46,185 bases of DNA from Funneliformis mosseae (Eukaryota; Glomeromycota; Glomeromycetes; Glomerales; Glomeraceae): positions 1 through 46,185 of the forward strand of contig CAJVPP010000127.1 of the NCBI GenBank assembly GCA_910592005.1. Direction: 5' to 3'. Below are positions 1 through 11,640 of this stretch, in pieces. The notes beneath the pieces were generated by a model. It was given only the letters and a program-made list of their open reading frames with translations, was not told the DNA's origin and did not search any database. Position 1 is the stretch's first letter; each line of letters opens with the position of its first letter. The position numbers and the translations under genes are program-made.

Positions 1-15
1 TAATTAGGTCACATC

Positions 16-105
16 ATTTAGATCATATGCAGTATTCAGATTATATGAGATATTTAGATCATATGTGATATTCAGATTATATGTAATATTTAGATTATAT
101 GCGAT
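16..105. repeat. Five tandem copies of an 18-bp unit
   Basis: Five consecutive 18-bp units lie at 16-33, 34-51, 52-69, 70-87 and 88-105. They follow the pattern ATTYAGATYATATGNNAT and alternate between an ATTTAGATC and an ATTCAGATT form, which hints at a 36-bp higher-order unit. The array may continue to the left beyond the window. No gene overlaps it. Confidence 0.85.
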
Positions 106-121
106 ACTATAATCTAGGCTA

Positions 122-170
122 AGTGGGATACTACATGTAATATAAATTATATTACATGTGGTATCCCACT
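122..170. repeat. 49-bp near-perfect palindrome
   Basis: The arms AGTGGGATAC (122-131) and GTATCCCACT (161-170) are perfect complements. The inner part (TACATGTAATATA / TATATTACATGTG) is also complementary apart from one central-side mismatch, leaving almost no loop. It directly follows the 18-bp array. It could be the fold-back end of a small transposon or a cruciform-forming spacer; no coding content is seen. Confidence 0.8.
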
Positions 171-1202
171 ATTTGTTTTATTTTAGATTTATCAAACAGA
201 TATTATACCATTTATATTATAGAAAAAAGCAGAAAATGAATTCAAAAAGTCAAAATAGAAGTATCAATGACTTGGTTTTTATAACTTGTATTGATTAAAT
301 ATGATAATATACTTTTAAATTTTAACTTTATGATGCTATTACTAGATTGTTTATACATTTCAAAAATAATGTATATGCTACAATGTATTCGTTGTTACCA
401 ATATATGATTTTAAAATTGAAAAAAAAAAAAATCAACAAAAATATATATATAAGACATTTTTATAACTTCTCAATTCTTTAATATTTAATTTTTTAATTT
501 TTTTTAAAAAATTAATTTACCAAGGTAAATTACATTAACAAAAAATAGAAATAATAATAATTTCTTGTATTACCGTCTACTGACAAAAAAATACTAGTCA
601 ATTTCTCATAACTATCATTAACACTTTTGGCTAATGTTACACATATACTTACTAAATTATACGAATATCATTAAAGAAAAATCTGACAATAGGAAAAAAA
701 GAACGTAATTTTTTTTATACAAAAGATAAAAAAAATAAATAAAATAACTATTAGCGAATTTATACTTTCATCTTTGGAATCGAGTAAAAGCAAATTGGAA
801 GGTAAACAATAAGAAAGGGACGGATAAAAGGAGAAAAGTAGTACCACAAGAAGAACATTGAATAAAAATGAAGATTGGATCTAAGGAATTTTTAAAATAC
901 AAATAAAAAGAAATTTTTTAATTGAAAAAGACAAAGAATACAATATCAAACTTACACGAATAATAACAAAAAACTACACAAAGTTGACCAAACAAAATTT
1001 AAAAAGGAGAAGAATTTTTTTTGAAACCGAAAAATACCTACCTGTTTGTACACATATTGTACACAAAATCACTAAGTTACAAAAATAAAAATTGAGAAGT
1101 AATAAAGTACAAAGCAATATTTTGATCATAAAAGTAAATGCATACTGATTAACACCTTTATGAACAAAAAGAAAAACGATACTACCACTATATTGCTATT
1201 GT
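171..1202. other. AT-rich intergenic DNA, 3' side of the RRM-YTH gene
   Basis: There is no ORF with plausible coding character. The short ORF at 291-482 is A/T-run driven and rich in Ile, Tyr, Leu and Lys. The last few hundred bases before 1203 presumably hold the 3' UTR of the downstream minus-strand gene; several AATAAA-like strings occur on the minus strand, but none can be singled out. Confidence 0.5.
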
Positions 1203-4200
1203 CTATGCACTACCACTAGCTTCAAAACTTTGTCTTTGCTCTTCCATGAGAAAAGAAGACATCATATGGGATTCATTTTCTTGATCACTGCCCATATTTT
1301 GATCCTGTTGCTGCTGCGATGATACTTGATATGACATATGACCATCTATATGATTATTATCATCTGAAGATCTATAGTATTGCTGTGGTGGTGCTTGCTG
1401 GTAATGAACTCCTGTACCAGCAGCGGGAGATTGATAAAGGTGATGAGCAGAGGACTGGTAATGTGAAGGATGATGCTGTGGAATTCCCTATACAAATATA
1501 AGAAATTCAATGAGAGATAATTCGTTGCAAGGTTAATAATATATTTGTGATTTCTATGTATATAACCCCACACAGTTTCTACTCTTGTGGCCATATTTAC
1601 CCATATTACCTCCACGTATTGTTGGTCCAAAGGCATTATCGGTGTCATCGCGGTAGAACCAGTTACACCTGTTGAAGGTTGAGTCGGTTGTGCACGAGTA
1701 ATACCAACAGATGAATCTTTAGCTGTAGTAGTCGTCCAAGTTTGTTGACTTGGAACATAACCCGGATGAGCAGGTGCTCCATATGGAGGTATTATAAGAG
1801 GTTGTGGGTGCCAATACCCTTGAGGATGAGTGAAAAAGGCAGGTTGAGCGTTTTGCATAAAATTAGGATCCATCATTGGCGGTAGTTGAGTTTGAGAAGT
1901 CAACATTCTAAAAGTAAAAAAAAAAAAAAGGTTTCGTAAAATGTACCGTCTTATAATTGATCCTTAATACAATCGATTAAGCAATAATTAAATACCTATC
2001 CTGTCCTTCGACAATCACACCTTGACCATCAATATTCAATGGCTGAGTTAATAAAGGGCCAGATATAGTTGAATATGATACGGGGATAGTTGGAGTTGGT
2101 TTATGGAACTCGGTAAGTAATCGGTCTCCAACAACTGGTTCAACTTCGGTACCATCGCGACTGATTTTAACTTCGCGATTCGCGTTCCATGGATTACGAA
2201 GATGACGCGTACGAATAAAAGGAAGCTTTTGACTAATTTAAATATAAAAACACGCATTAGACTACGAAAAGTATTTTCAATTATAAGGAATAAGGAACAT
2301 ACACTTTAATCCATTCTACTCTAAAGGTTGTCCCCCAATTCCTAGATGGAATAGCGTCATCTTCCAAATCTTCATTCTCTTCTTGAGATTTTTTTCGTGA
2401 CTTTTCATCTTGATTAGGTGAAGGACGTGAAGAAGAAGCAGCTAAAGCAGCTTCGTCAATCGGAGTCCATTGTACTGTCTCGGTCGTCATCTCTTTACTA
2501 ATCTGACTCTTCATTCTGATAATGTTTGTAAAATAAAATATTAACATAAAAATCATAAAGTGACTTTAAACAGAACTTAATTAAGCATACTTTGCATAAC
2601 CATAAAATTCACCGCTCTTATTGGCACTAAATATTAGGTATACGTTCTCGGCACTCTATATTAGTGTAAATAGGTCAGTTAATTGTATATTTCAACTACA
2701 AACGAAGGTGATATATCTTTATGGATACTCGAAAAATTTACCTTAAACGCCTTATTCAAAGCTGCTTCATTATGAGGCTGCGTTGCCCAAAGGCCACTTT
2801 TAACAGAAATGTCAAGATCATCTTGAGTCAATGATTTGAGAATGAAATACCTATTTTGTGAAGAGGGTTTTGAGGAAGAAACAGAAGAAGCCGGAGACAC
2901 GGAAGCAATAGACGGTTGTCGAATTCGTTGACGTGGTGGTACGGATGAACGGCGAGATCTAGTGGAAGATGACGCCGTTGAGCCAGCCTCTGAAGGCGTA
3001 GGAGGAGGAGTGCTTTCCGAAACAAGTGCAGACAAGGATTCGGTTTTCAATTTTAAATCAGCGGAAGTTTGCTGAGAATCAGATTAAAGCACAAACTTGT
3101 TAATTTAAATAATTTATGTTGGTAAGTAAAAAAGTAAAAACGTATTTACCTTCCTTGGACGACAAACCAATTTAATGTCCTTAAACTCTGATGCGAATTA
3201 ATCATTTAGGTTAATAATAAAATCTAAATATAAGATTAATCTAAACTAGTGTTTTGCTCAAAGATCGTACCAGCTTCATTGTATTTATCTACAGCTTCCA
3301 TAACAGCTTCATATGTTTTATAATTCACAAAGGCACAATTAGACTTCTTAATATGGAATACGCTCTAGAAATTATTATAATTAAAATGATCAACTGTTAA
3401 CTATTTAATCAAGAAAAAATTTTAACTCACATCACAAATATAAATAAATTACCTCCATGTTCTCATCTGCGAAAAATTCTTTTAATTCATCTTGAGTGGT
3501 CGAATCAGGTAAATTTCCAACCCAAAGGGCTTTATCCAATTGTTTAGGTTTTTTTTGCTGATTTATCCTGGGAGGATGTTGGGGACTAAAATCCGGAGTT
3601 CTAATTTGATCCAAAGAACTTCTACGAGAAGAAAAACCAGAATCACCCCCGGTTGCACTAGAAGGATTAAGGTATCTTGAGGGAAGAGACTGATGAGGAA
3701 TTAGAGGGGAAGGATTATGATAAGGTTGAGGAGGCATTGAAGGAATAACAGGTATTTGGGGATAAGGGTAAACATTTGATCTAACAAATGTTTGTTGTAC
3801 TGAAGGAGGCATTTGAGGAGGCGGCCTCCCAAATCTGTTGTCATAAAAGTATTGTCCATTGTTTGGAAAAAATGGAGGAGTAAAGTATTGGGACTGAGCG
3901 GGCATAAAAGGAGCATTTGGATTCATATTCGGATATGGTAATTGGGGCATTTCTTCGTACATTGGTGATGACATGTTAATATTGGAATAAGTTGTGTTTG
4001 TGGGCGTTGTTGTGGCACTTGTGCTCGCGTTATTGTTGGTATCGGTTGAATTTATGTTATCGCTGCTATTATCATTTGATGTTGATGATGATGACGGAGA
4101 TGGAGATGGAGGTGAAGAGGAAATACTGGCATTCGTAGTGGTAATGTTAACTGAAGAACTACTTGGAGTCGAATTGTGACGTTGATGCATAGAATAGGAT

Positions 4201-4664
4201 TTCAACGATCTTTGAGAATTATCATTCATGCTTTGTCTCCGAGGAATTGAAATACCATTTTCTTGTAATGAATCATGATCAATATCATCAACACTTATAT
4301 TATGATTAAATGAACCATTTGAATTTTCATCTATACCATCAGAATTAATTAATGTGTTGCTGTTACTAGTCGAATTGTTATTATTGATAATGTCTTTGTC
4401 TGACACGCTTTGACAAGCATTGTTAGACTTTAAAATGTCTTTATCATTTTTATCTTTTTGTTGCCTTCGACTTAAATTCATTTTTATTTCTTGACTAGAT
4501 TCAGCACTCGAGTTCTGTTCGTTTTGTAATTGTTGAGCTTGAAGGTTAGGATGAGACGCGGATTTTTTGGGGGCAGTAGAAGATATAGGAGTATTTTCTC
4601 GCGACTCCTTATTAGTTGAGGTTGTCTGTTGAGGTTCCGCTTCAGCCAATTCCTCACACGACAT
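1203..4664 (-). CDS. RRM-YTH domain RNA-binding protein, putative m6A reader
   Basis: Nine exons were reconstructed from GT..AG boundaries with continuous phase: 4664-3453, 3364-3271, 3187-3150, 3071-2742, 2655-2591, 2515-2303, 2232-1996, 1907-1601 and 1487-1203 (926 aa). Residues 1-375 are low-complexity (Ser/Asn, then Pro/Tyr-rich). An RRM spans about 377-448 (ALWVGNLP, then CAFVNY as RNP1), split over exons 1-3. A Ser/Thr linker follows. The YTH domain spans about 521-693 (NRYFILKS, GLWATQ, YLIFSANKSGEFYGYAK, FRVEWIKV, RHLRNPWN, ISRDGTEVEP). Trp543, Trp596 and Trp640 sit where the aromatic cage that holds methylated adenosine is known in the family. The tail is Gln/Pro-rich. GLWATQPHNE resembles the YTHDC1 type more than YTHDF. 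Start ATG 4664 (MSCEEL) is the first ATG of the long open frame. The intron-8 donor could be 1600 or 1609. RNA binding and m6A reading are inferred from the domains. Confidence 0.9.
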
Positions 4665-6410
4665 TTTATGAATTCGTTCTGCGTTTCCGTTACACACTCT
4701 TATTTTTGAATACCTATTAAAATTAACTGCCCCGTTTTCACTTTAATAGCTAATACCTTTTTTTTGACACGAACGTATACTATAAAACAAATACAAATAA
4801 TCCTTTCTATACCAAAAGCAAAAGTATACGATGACTTTTTCGACAAAATGTTTTTTTTTTAAAAAAAAAAAAAAGAAAAGAAAATAATAATAATACAAAA
4901 AAAAAAAAAAAAAAATTATTTACAAAGAAAAGAAAAAAAAAAAAGGGAAAAAAAGAAATCAAGAGGAAATTTTGCGACTGTTGGGAGGAAGTCGTTAAAT
5001 ATTTCAAAGGTGTTATAAGGTGAATAATATAAGTTCAAAAGGAATTTTAAAGATTTAATAATTAAGAGAGGAACACTATTGTAAAATATTATAGGACACA
5101 AGCTTGCCGGTGTGTTAGCCGGAGAGAAACAACTCATAAAGGATAAAGGAAAAAAATTTTTATATTTGGTGAGACGTTTGGAGTTCAACTGATTTTACAG
5201 TAGTCATATGTAACTTTATTTATAACTGAAATACTTAGAAGTGTGAAAAAAAAAACTATATAAATAAAACAAACTTTTCAATTAGAAATTAATATACATA
5301 AAGTAAATTAAAGATTTAACATCACAATTTGACAAATTGATGTTCTCATCATGCCTTCTTATTTTATCCATTCCCATTTTTGAACAGTCTTTCTACAATC
5401 ACTACAAATATTTTAATAGAATCGATTTATCGATTACGAATACGAAAAAAAAAATTTACTCCGATACTATAATATAAGATATCTTACTGAGTAAGAAAAA
5501 AAAAATAACCTTTACTTTTTTCATCTTCAGATGCTCATCAGTCGAAAACTTAATTCCTGTACCGAAAAAATTTTTTACTATAAATTATTATTAAAAAATG
5601 ACCTATGAACTCAAATAAAACAAAAAAAAAGAATATAAAATAAACAGATTCTCAGGAGATACATTGCATCCTATCATAAACTCTCCACCAACTAATTAGT
5701 TAGTTTGTAGTAAAAAAAAAAAAATTTTAAATTTTAGGAAGATCCTATTTATAGGTTTATTTTAAAAATACAAGTTTGTATCACACTAACAATAATCTTT
5801 GTAACTTGTTTTTCAATATGATAATGGTCCGAGATTCGTATTACCAACTATAATTAACTATTTTCATTATAACATATACTATCAAATTGAAAATTTATTT
5901 ATTTTATTTTTGCTTTTTGTTTTTATGATTTTATATTTTTATAAAAATTTTGTTAGCTTAAACTTAATATTTATTTGTAAATATTAATATCTTAAATATT
6001 AATATTTTTAGTACTAATGTTTAAATATTTATTATTTTAATAGATATTATATTGAATATTAATATTCTTAATAATTAATTTTTGAAATTAAAATAATATT
6101 AAATTAATATAATTTAGATAAATAAAATTTAAAAAATTACAATTATTAATAAAAAAACATTCTTTTTAAAAAGATGAACAGATATTATAATTAAATAATA
6201 AAAACTATTTTTATTAATAAATTTAAAAATAAAAAATTAATATATATAAAAACAAAATTTAAATATTATAAAAAATAATAAAAAGAATTAATTAAAAGTA
6301 TTAAATAAAACAAATCTTATTGCATTAGTTAATTATTTTAAAAAATAAAATAAAAATAAAATTTATATTATAATTATTAATTAATAAAAAAATTGAACTA
6401 AATTATAAAT
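4665..6410. other. Upstream region of the RRM-YTH gene and AT-rich spacer
   Basis: The stretch 4850-4955 holds long A, T and A/G runs that make a strand-asymmetric homopurine/homopyrimidine tract just upstream of the RRM-YTH start; it is a plausible nucleosome-poor promoter element, but that is inference. ORFs at 4807-5188 on the minus strand are shadows of these runs. From about 5900 the sequence becomes almost pure A/T with no recognisable content. Confidence 0.5.
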
Positions 6411-6660
6411 TTTTGTATGGTGTCAAAAGTCTATACTCAACAATCACGTGACTTTGTTTCAAATTTTCAATGCTGAACACATATTACGTGAAATAATATC
6501 AGCTAATAAAAAATGACCAAATTTTGTGTAACTATCTGAAAAAAAGCGATAATTAGATGCGTTTTAAATTTTTTTTACTATAATTCTTATAATATTTGAG
6601 TTAAATAGATTTTAGTAACATAAACATTGCTATAGAAGTTGTAAAAGTAGCTAAGTATTG
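6411..6660. other. Spacer next to the DDE transposase remnant, possibly an element end
   Basis: The sequence leaves the pure A/T character at about 6415 and contains the palindrome TCACGTGA. It may be the terminal part of the element that carried the transposase remnant to its right, but no matching inverted repeat was found on the other side. Confidence 0.3.
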
Positions 6661-8290
6661 GTTTTATTTATTATTATATTATTTTTATCATCTAACTGAT
6701 CCATGATTTTTTCAATGTTTTCAGGTAAATGCCAATATGATTTATATTTGCTAACAGCTCACTCAACGATTTTATCTTCTAGTCCTTATTATATACATTC
6801 ATATATCTCCAAGATTTATATGCAAATTTACAAATTATTATTACAGGAACACTAATAAGAACTTCTGAAACCTATATCAATAAGTCAGTAAAATTATAGT
6901 TACATAACCAGTTTATCTCCTATTTTGTAAAATCTCAGTATCTTTCTATGAAATTACACTCACAATGAAATTTTGGATATCTTTTGAAAATATGGTTCAC
7001 TTTGATTATTGCCTCTTCTAATATTAAACATTATTCGTAAAAATCAGATTGTAGTGACATTATTCATCATACATAATAATCAAGCCTTTTTGAATCAACA
7101 TCATCATATTTCTCAAAGCACTGTTCATACATCAAACAAGTATCCTTCATTAGCTAAAGATTACACTCTTTAAGTACTTGTTTAATACCCTTCAGCTGTT
7201 TTTTTAGTTGATAATTATCTGGAAATATTATTGATTGTATACACTTTTCTCTGATTTTATTAGTATACTAATCATCGTGCATCTTAAGTTGAATTTCTTT
7301 AGAACTTAAGTTCATTCTCATTAGAATTAATATATTAGCTGCTATTGCATTATGGTTTGTAAAATAATCAAAACAAAAAACTCTGATACAATCAGGATGC
7401 TATATCTCAAATATTAGAATTGCTTAATTTATAAGCTACGTTTATAATAAAAAAACTAATTATTAAAACTTTATACTTCAACATTAGGTCTATAAGAAAA
7501 ACCTACTTGATCTAACATATGTTCTGACTTTCAATATCCATCTATTTATATAGAATGAAGAATAAAGGCTTCTTTACTTTTAATACTTAGATTTGCTTTT
7601 AGTTATTCTTCAGATAATTATGATAATTCATAATATGAACAAAGGAAGGTTAAAACTATAATAGAGCGTTCTGCATATTTTGATCATAGAATATCTTCAT
7701 TTTCTCTCATTCAGATCTTTCGTTGTCTATCATTTACATAAAATGGCATTTATCATGTGTCACTTAGACTAACTCTTTCTCTTCTAACTTAAGCTAGGGT
7801 TCTAAAATATTGTCCAGCATATTGTTATCAAAATCTTTTATATATTTTTGATATTTAAACATCTTTTTCAAATATTTCTTCCTATATATTACTATATTTG
7901 ATCACTCATATCTATCATAATAAATTCCTTTTTTCTTCTCATTATACTTGTATTCCTATAAATATATATAGTTTTGATAAGTCTTCTCAGAAATTGTGTC
8001 TTTCTTAATATAGTTTATTAATTTAGAAAATAATGTTTCTTCAATATATGTTTTTAGATTTCTAAAAGAATGTAATTCTGGTTCTTATTATCGTAATTAT
8101 ACTTAGCAGCCTATTTTAAAATCTTTATTATCTAATAAACTTTCTAACTTTATATACTTTCCTTAATAATAGATAAGAAGTTCTCCTGTTTATATAAAAT
8201 AAGCATCCTATTTTTGAATACATTTCGTCATATAATCTTCTTTATTCTACATGATTTGTGCAATTTATTTCACAAATTGCTAGTATAAGT
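6660..8290 (-). pseudogene. Decayed DDE-type transposase
   Basis: Read on the minus strand, the frame gives fragments of a fungal transposase family I recognise by its blocks. They are KKKGIYYDRYE (usually KGxYFDGHER), KMFKYQKYIKDFDNNML, ELV-stop-VTHDKCHF, KI-stop-MRENEDIL, FCFDYFTNHNA, MRMNL, FPDNYQLKKQLKGIKQVL, DVDSKRLDYY, and a C-terminal GLEDKIVE-stop-AVSKYKSYW. A helix-turn-helix-like N-terminal part (FRNLKTYIEETLF, ISEKTYQNYIYL) lies near 8000-8100. The frame is broken by many stops. Most fall where the family has Gln (CAA/CAG to TAA/TAG), Trp (TGG to TGA) or Arg (CGA to TGA), and Glu-to-Lys and Gly-to-Arg changes occur too, all G:C to A:T transitions. The element is dead. Its terminal repeats were not found. 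Confidence 0.75.
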
Positions 8291-8576
8291 GATGGTTATG
8301 GATACTATTGAATGAATTAATCTTTATAATGCTACTTATTTTTGGATAAGTGACATTAAGTTTTTAAGGACAGAGAGTCTGTAAAGATTAAGCATTAAAG
8401 TATCTAGTTAGTCTAAACTAACTAGTGAATTATGGGAGCCAGACTTAGTATATTTGTATGTAACCCTTCATATTATCTCACTTTGATCTTTTCCACTTAT
8501 CCTGATCTTATGATTAAAATCTTCTTTTAATGTAAATTTACTTATTCAAATCTTAAAATCATCACAGCTTGAGAAA
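8291..8576. other. Spacer between transposase remnant and small ORF
   Basis: AT-rich DNA with scattered normal-complexity words, probably the promoter side of the decayed transposon. Nothing specific was recognised. Confidence 0.3.
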
Positions 8577-8750
8577 ATGAGACCAGATATCAATTCTAAG
8601 GATTTCACCAATGAAGAATCATTTTGTGAAGAATCATCTTGTAAAAGCTTATATTGTGAAGGATTAGCTTGCAGTAAATTAATTAGTAGAAGTTTATATC
8701 TAGCTTACAAAGGGTCTGATTGTGATAAAACTGATTTAGAAGACTATTAA
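8577..8750 (+). CDS. Small Cys/Ser/Glu-rich ORF, possibly a decayed fragment
   Basis: A 57-residue frame opens at ATG 8577 (MRPDINSKDFTNEES, then SFCEESSCKSLYCEGLACSK) and ends in LEDY-TAA. After the stop the same frame continues as EILNNRVKSYKVR, so the TAA may be a mutated Gln codon in a longer former gene. Three related short motifs (SFCEESSC, SLYCEG, LACSK) suggest an internal repeat. I do not recognise a family. Confidence 0.3.
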   Translation: MRPDINSKDFTNEESFCEESSCKSLYCEGLACSKLISRSLYLAYKGSDCDKTDLEDY

Positions 8751-8859
8751 GAAATATTAAACAATAGAGTAAAAAGTTATAAAGTTAGATGATATATACT
8801 ATATAATAGCAAATTCAAGTTTATGTCAAAGGTATAAGTGAAAAAATGGTAAAAAAATA

Positions 8860-8990
8860 GTAGCATGATAGGGGATACCCACTCAGTTCTCTGTCATTCA
8901 AGGCTATTTGCCAAGTCACAAAACTAGTACTGGGGTACAGGTGACCCATTCGGTTGTTTGATGTTTAAAAAAGTACATTCAAAGCTAAAG
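8860..8990. other. Short GC-richer island of unknown nature
   Basis: About 130 bases of balanced composition stand out in AT-rich DNA, with GGGGATACCC (8870s) and GGGGTACAGGTGACCC (from about 8934), both partly palindromic. There is no ORF. It could be a terminal or regulatory piece of a retroelement, or a repeat unit. Confidence 0.3.
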
Positions 8991-10805
8991 GATAATAGAA
9001 ACTAACCTAAATACTAACGTTTATTATATGACTTGTTAGAGTAATAAAATCATCTGTAACATTTCAAACTTTACAATTATTTTGTGTTCTTTATACTTTT
9101 TACAAAACATTCTTACAAATGAAATATAATGAAAGTCTGAGAGAGAAGAATTAGACAATAGTAATTGATTCTATTGTCATTGTAAACAAAGATGATATAA
9201 TGTTTGATAAATACAAATAAAATAAAAAAAATGTGACACTGTACTGTTCGATTTACAAATAAGAAAACAGGTTTATTATTTAATAAAAAACGTGACTTAT
9301 CATTATACACATATTTATACAAATAATATATTTTAATTTTATTTATAAGCATATGATATCGTGTCTGAACATCCTGTGTAAAATTAGAATTATCCTAAAA
9401 TTATTCTTGATAATATTATTAAAAATTACCTTAATACACTATTTAATATATATGATATAAAAACTTTAAGACTAAGACATTCTGTATTTAAAGAAAATTT
9501 TATCTTAGCTTTTCCTATTATTTGTTTAGTAGATCCTGTATCAGAAATCCCTATCAATGCATTAGCTTAAAAAGGTAGCAAATAAAATAGCAACAGCTGA
9601 AAAAAACTTACTAAATTTGAACAAATCTATAATATTACAACTAATCTTCAATTTTGATATGAAACATACATAAAGATAGAGAATTTTTAAATTAAAATTA
9701 AATCTAATAAAGAGAAATTACTAAGTTACAAAAAAATGTAAGTTATGCTCAAAAATGTAAAGAAAAAATAAAAAATATTTATTGAAAATCAGGAAGTGAT
9801 ACAATATAATAAACTTAGTTATTCTTCACTTTTTTTAAGCATCTAAGTTTATATGACTATATCTATAATTTGATTGAAGTTAAGACAGTAGATAAAAAAA
9901 ATGAAAGAAAAAAATAATTAAAGTTTAGATAATCAAAATTTACATAAGAATCTTAAAGAAAATTACAATGTTTATATAGTAAGAATAATACTAAATAACT
10001 TGTTATCTTGATAAGTCAATTCAATTATTATAAAGACACATTATTATCTAGTATAAGTTGTAGTAACCAGAGTTTCATACACAGAAATATGAGATAATTC
10101 TAATAGATATTATTGCCTTATATCCGTTAAATATGCAAGAAATTTGCTTCACTATTTACTAATATAAGTGTTATTATTTTTTAAAATAATAAAGCGAAAA
10201 TTAGCCTAGGTATACTTGCAATAAGATAAATATTTTATATGCTATAATTAGTAAATAAATCTGTGATTGTAATAGAATATGATTTTCTTATAAGATTTGG
10301 ACAAAAGTTAATTTTATCAGTTTATCTTCTAATAAAATTAAATGAATAAAATGATGATCTATAAATAAAACAGTTTGTTAACTTTATATATTATTAGTAG
10401 TCTTTTAGTATATCTTTATTTATACATATGGAAGATCTAGAATGTCTTATTCAAGATTCTTAATATGATGATATACTAAAGATTGATGGAGAGATTTGAG
10501 TGCTATTAGTCGACAGAGAATTGGATGAAAACCTAAAGCATCTAAAAAGTTAAAAGTTTATTGTCAGCTTTTTAAAATTTAACCTGGATTACCTAAGTAT
10601 ATAAATGCATACATTAAAACAATTCAAGTATAATCCTATATAAAAGAAATAATGACACTATCTGACAGGTTAATAAGTATTACGCTACTAATAAATCACT
10701 TTAAAATACACTTAAATATATTAAACAAAATGATAAATCTGAAATTAGTTCTTCAAAATTTCAAATATATCAAAAAAAACACTTTGTGATATTTGAAATT
10801 GTGAT
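8991..10805. pseudogene. Decayed coding sequence, family not recognised
   Basis: On the plus strand around 9430-9680 a stop-interrupted frame still reads like protein (KTLRLRHSVFKENFILAF, PIICLVDPVSEIPINALA). The stops are TAA and TAG, including between ALA and KGSK. Further weak coding-like stretches occur to about 10780 (NTLKYIKQNDKSEISSSKF). The minus-strand ORF at 9113-9352 is A/T driven and unlikely. Position before the LTR-like stretch would fit a retroelement body, but no protease, reverse transcriptase or integrase motif was seen. Confidence 0.3.
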
Positions 10806-11063
10806 TTGATCTTTGAAAAGTATATAAATACTAAGTATATTAAATATTTCAAAAATTTATTCAAAAATCTGCAGTTTAAAGATATGTTGTCAACGGAGCA
10901 ATTAACCAGTCATAATGAAGTCACATGGATGACACAATATGACGATCTCCTAATCCAGAATTCTGAAAATACTGAGAATTCTGCGAATTCTGAAAATACA
11001 GAGGATCTACGTAACTCTGTAGATCTTCAAAATACTGATAATAATCATAATTTTACAAATTAA
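10806..11063 (+). CDS. Short ORF with Asn/Glu/Ser repeats
   Basis: An 85-codon frame whose first ATG falls at codon 27 (MLSTEQLTSHNEVTWMTQ). The C-terminal half is an Asn/Glu/Ser/Thr repeat (NSENTENSANSENTEDL) on DNA units of the GAATTCTGAAAATACTGAG type. It ends directly before the LTR-like stretch and could be the 3' end of a retroelement polyprotein or a decayed gene. No family recognised. Confidence 0.35.
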   Translation: MIFEKYINTKYIKYFKNLFKNLQFKDMLSTEQLTSHNEVTWMTQYDDLLIQNSENTENSANSENTEDLRNSVDLQNTDNNHNFTN

Positions 11064-11640
11064 ACGAAGTCTAAGAATATTTAGTGTAATACGTATTTTT
11101 AATATTCTAAATTTTAGTATTATTTTTATTTTTTTTATTATTTTACGTATTTTCAATGTGTTTATTTTACTTATAGTTTATTTTGCCAAATTATTTAGTT
11201 TATAGCATAGTAATTAGTTAGCTGTGATGAAAAAAATTTTATATAAATAGATAGACTTTTTACTTGTGTTGTAAATTAACTCTTTTGCAGATTTGTAAAC
11301 TCTTTTGTGAATATGAGTTTCAGTATTAATAAAGGAATCAATTTAAAACTTATATCTTTCTGCCTCTTTGTGTCTTCATATAGTCTGACGTGATCCCTAC
11401 ATATTATTTGTAATTGAGTTCGTCATTTAGAATTCTTTAATTAAAATTGTTTGTAATCTCGTCTTTCAAGTCTTCATACTTGATAGATTTGTTTAAGTTC
11501 AACGCGTAGGCCTGATAAAGTTAAGAGTTAGACAGATCCTAATGTCTTAACCGTAGTAATCCATAGTTAAGAAATTTAGAGTAGAGACTTGATAACGTGA
11601 CCATCTCAAGTTGAAGAATTTCATGGTAACAATGTATAAA
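11064..11640 (+). repeat. Possible LTR or retroelement 3' end remnant
   Basis: It follows the ORF tail and contains an AATAAAGGAATC polyadenylation-like string near 11330 and TCTGCCTCTTTGTGTC near 11355, features seen at LTR R/U5 borders. No second LTR copy, primer-binding site or TG..CA boundary could be proved. Weak call from style of sequence only. Confidence 0.25.

Noticed and set aside
1346..1906. 186-codon minus-strand ORF as a separate protein
   Set aside because: Its first 100 codons are exon 8 of the RRM-YTH gene; the rest is the following intron read through.
3994..4179. Plus-strand ORF rich in Val/Leu/Asp
   Set aside because: Antisense shadow of the Ser/Asn-rich part of RRM-YTH exon 1.
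4807..5188. Phe/Lys-rich minus-strand ORFs
   Set aside because: Products of homopolymer A/T runs in the upstream region.
6415..8990. Defined terminal inverted repeats for the decayed DDE element
   Set aside because: No complementary pair could be found by eye on both sides of the transposase remnant.
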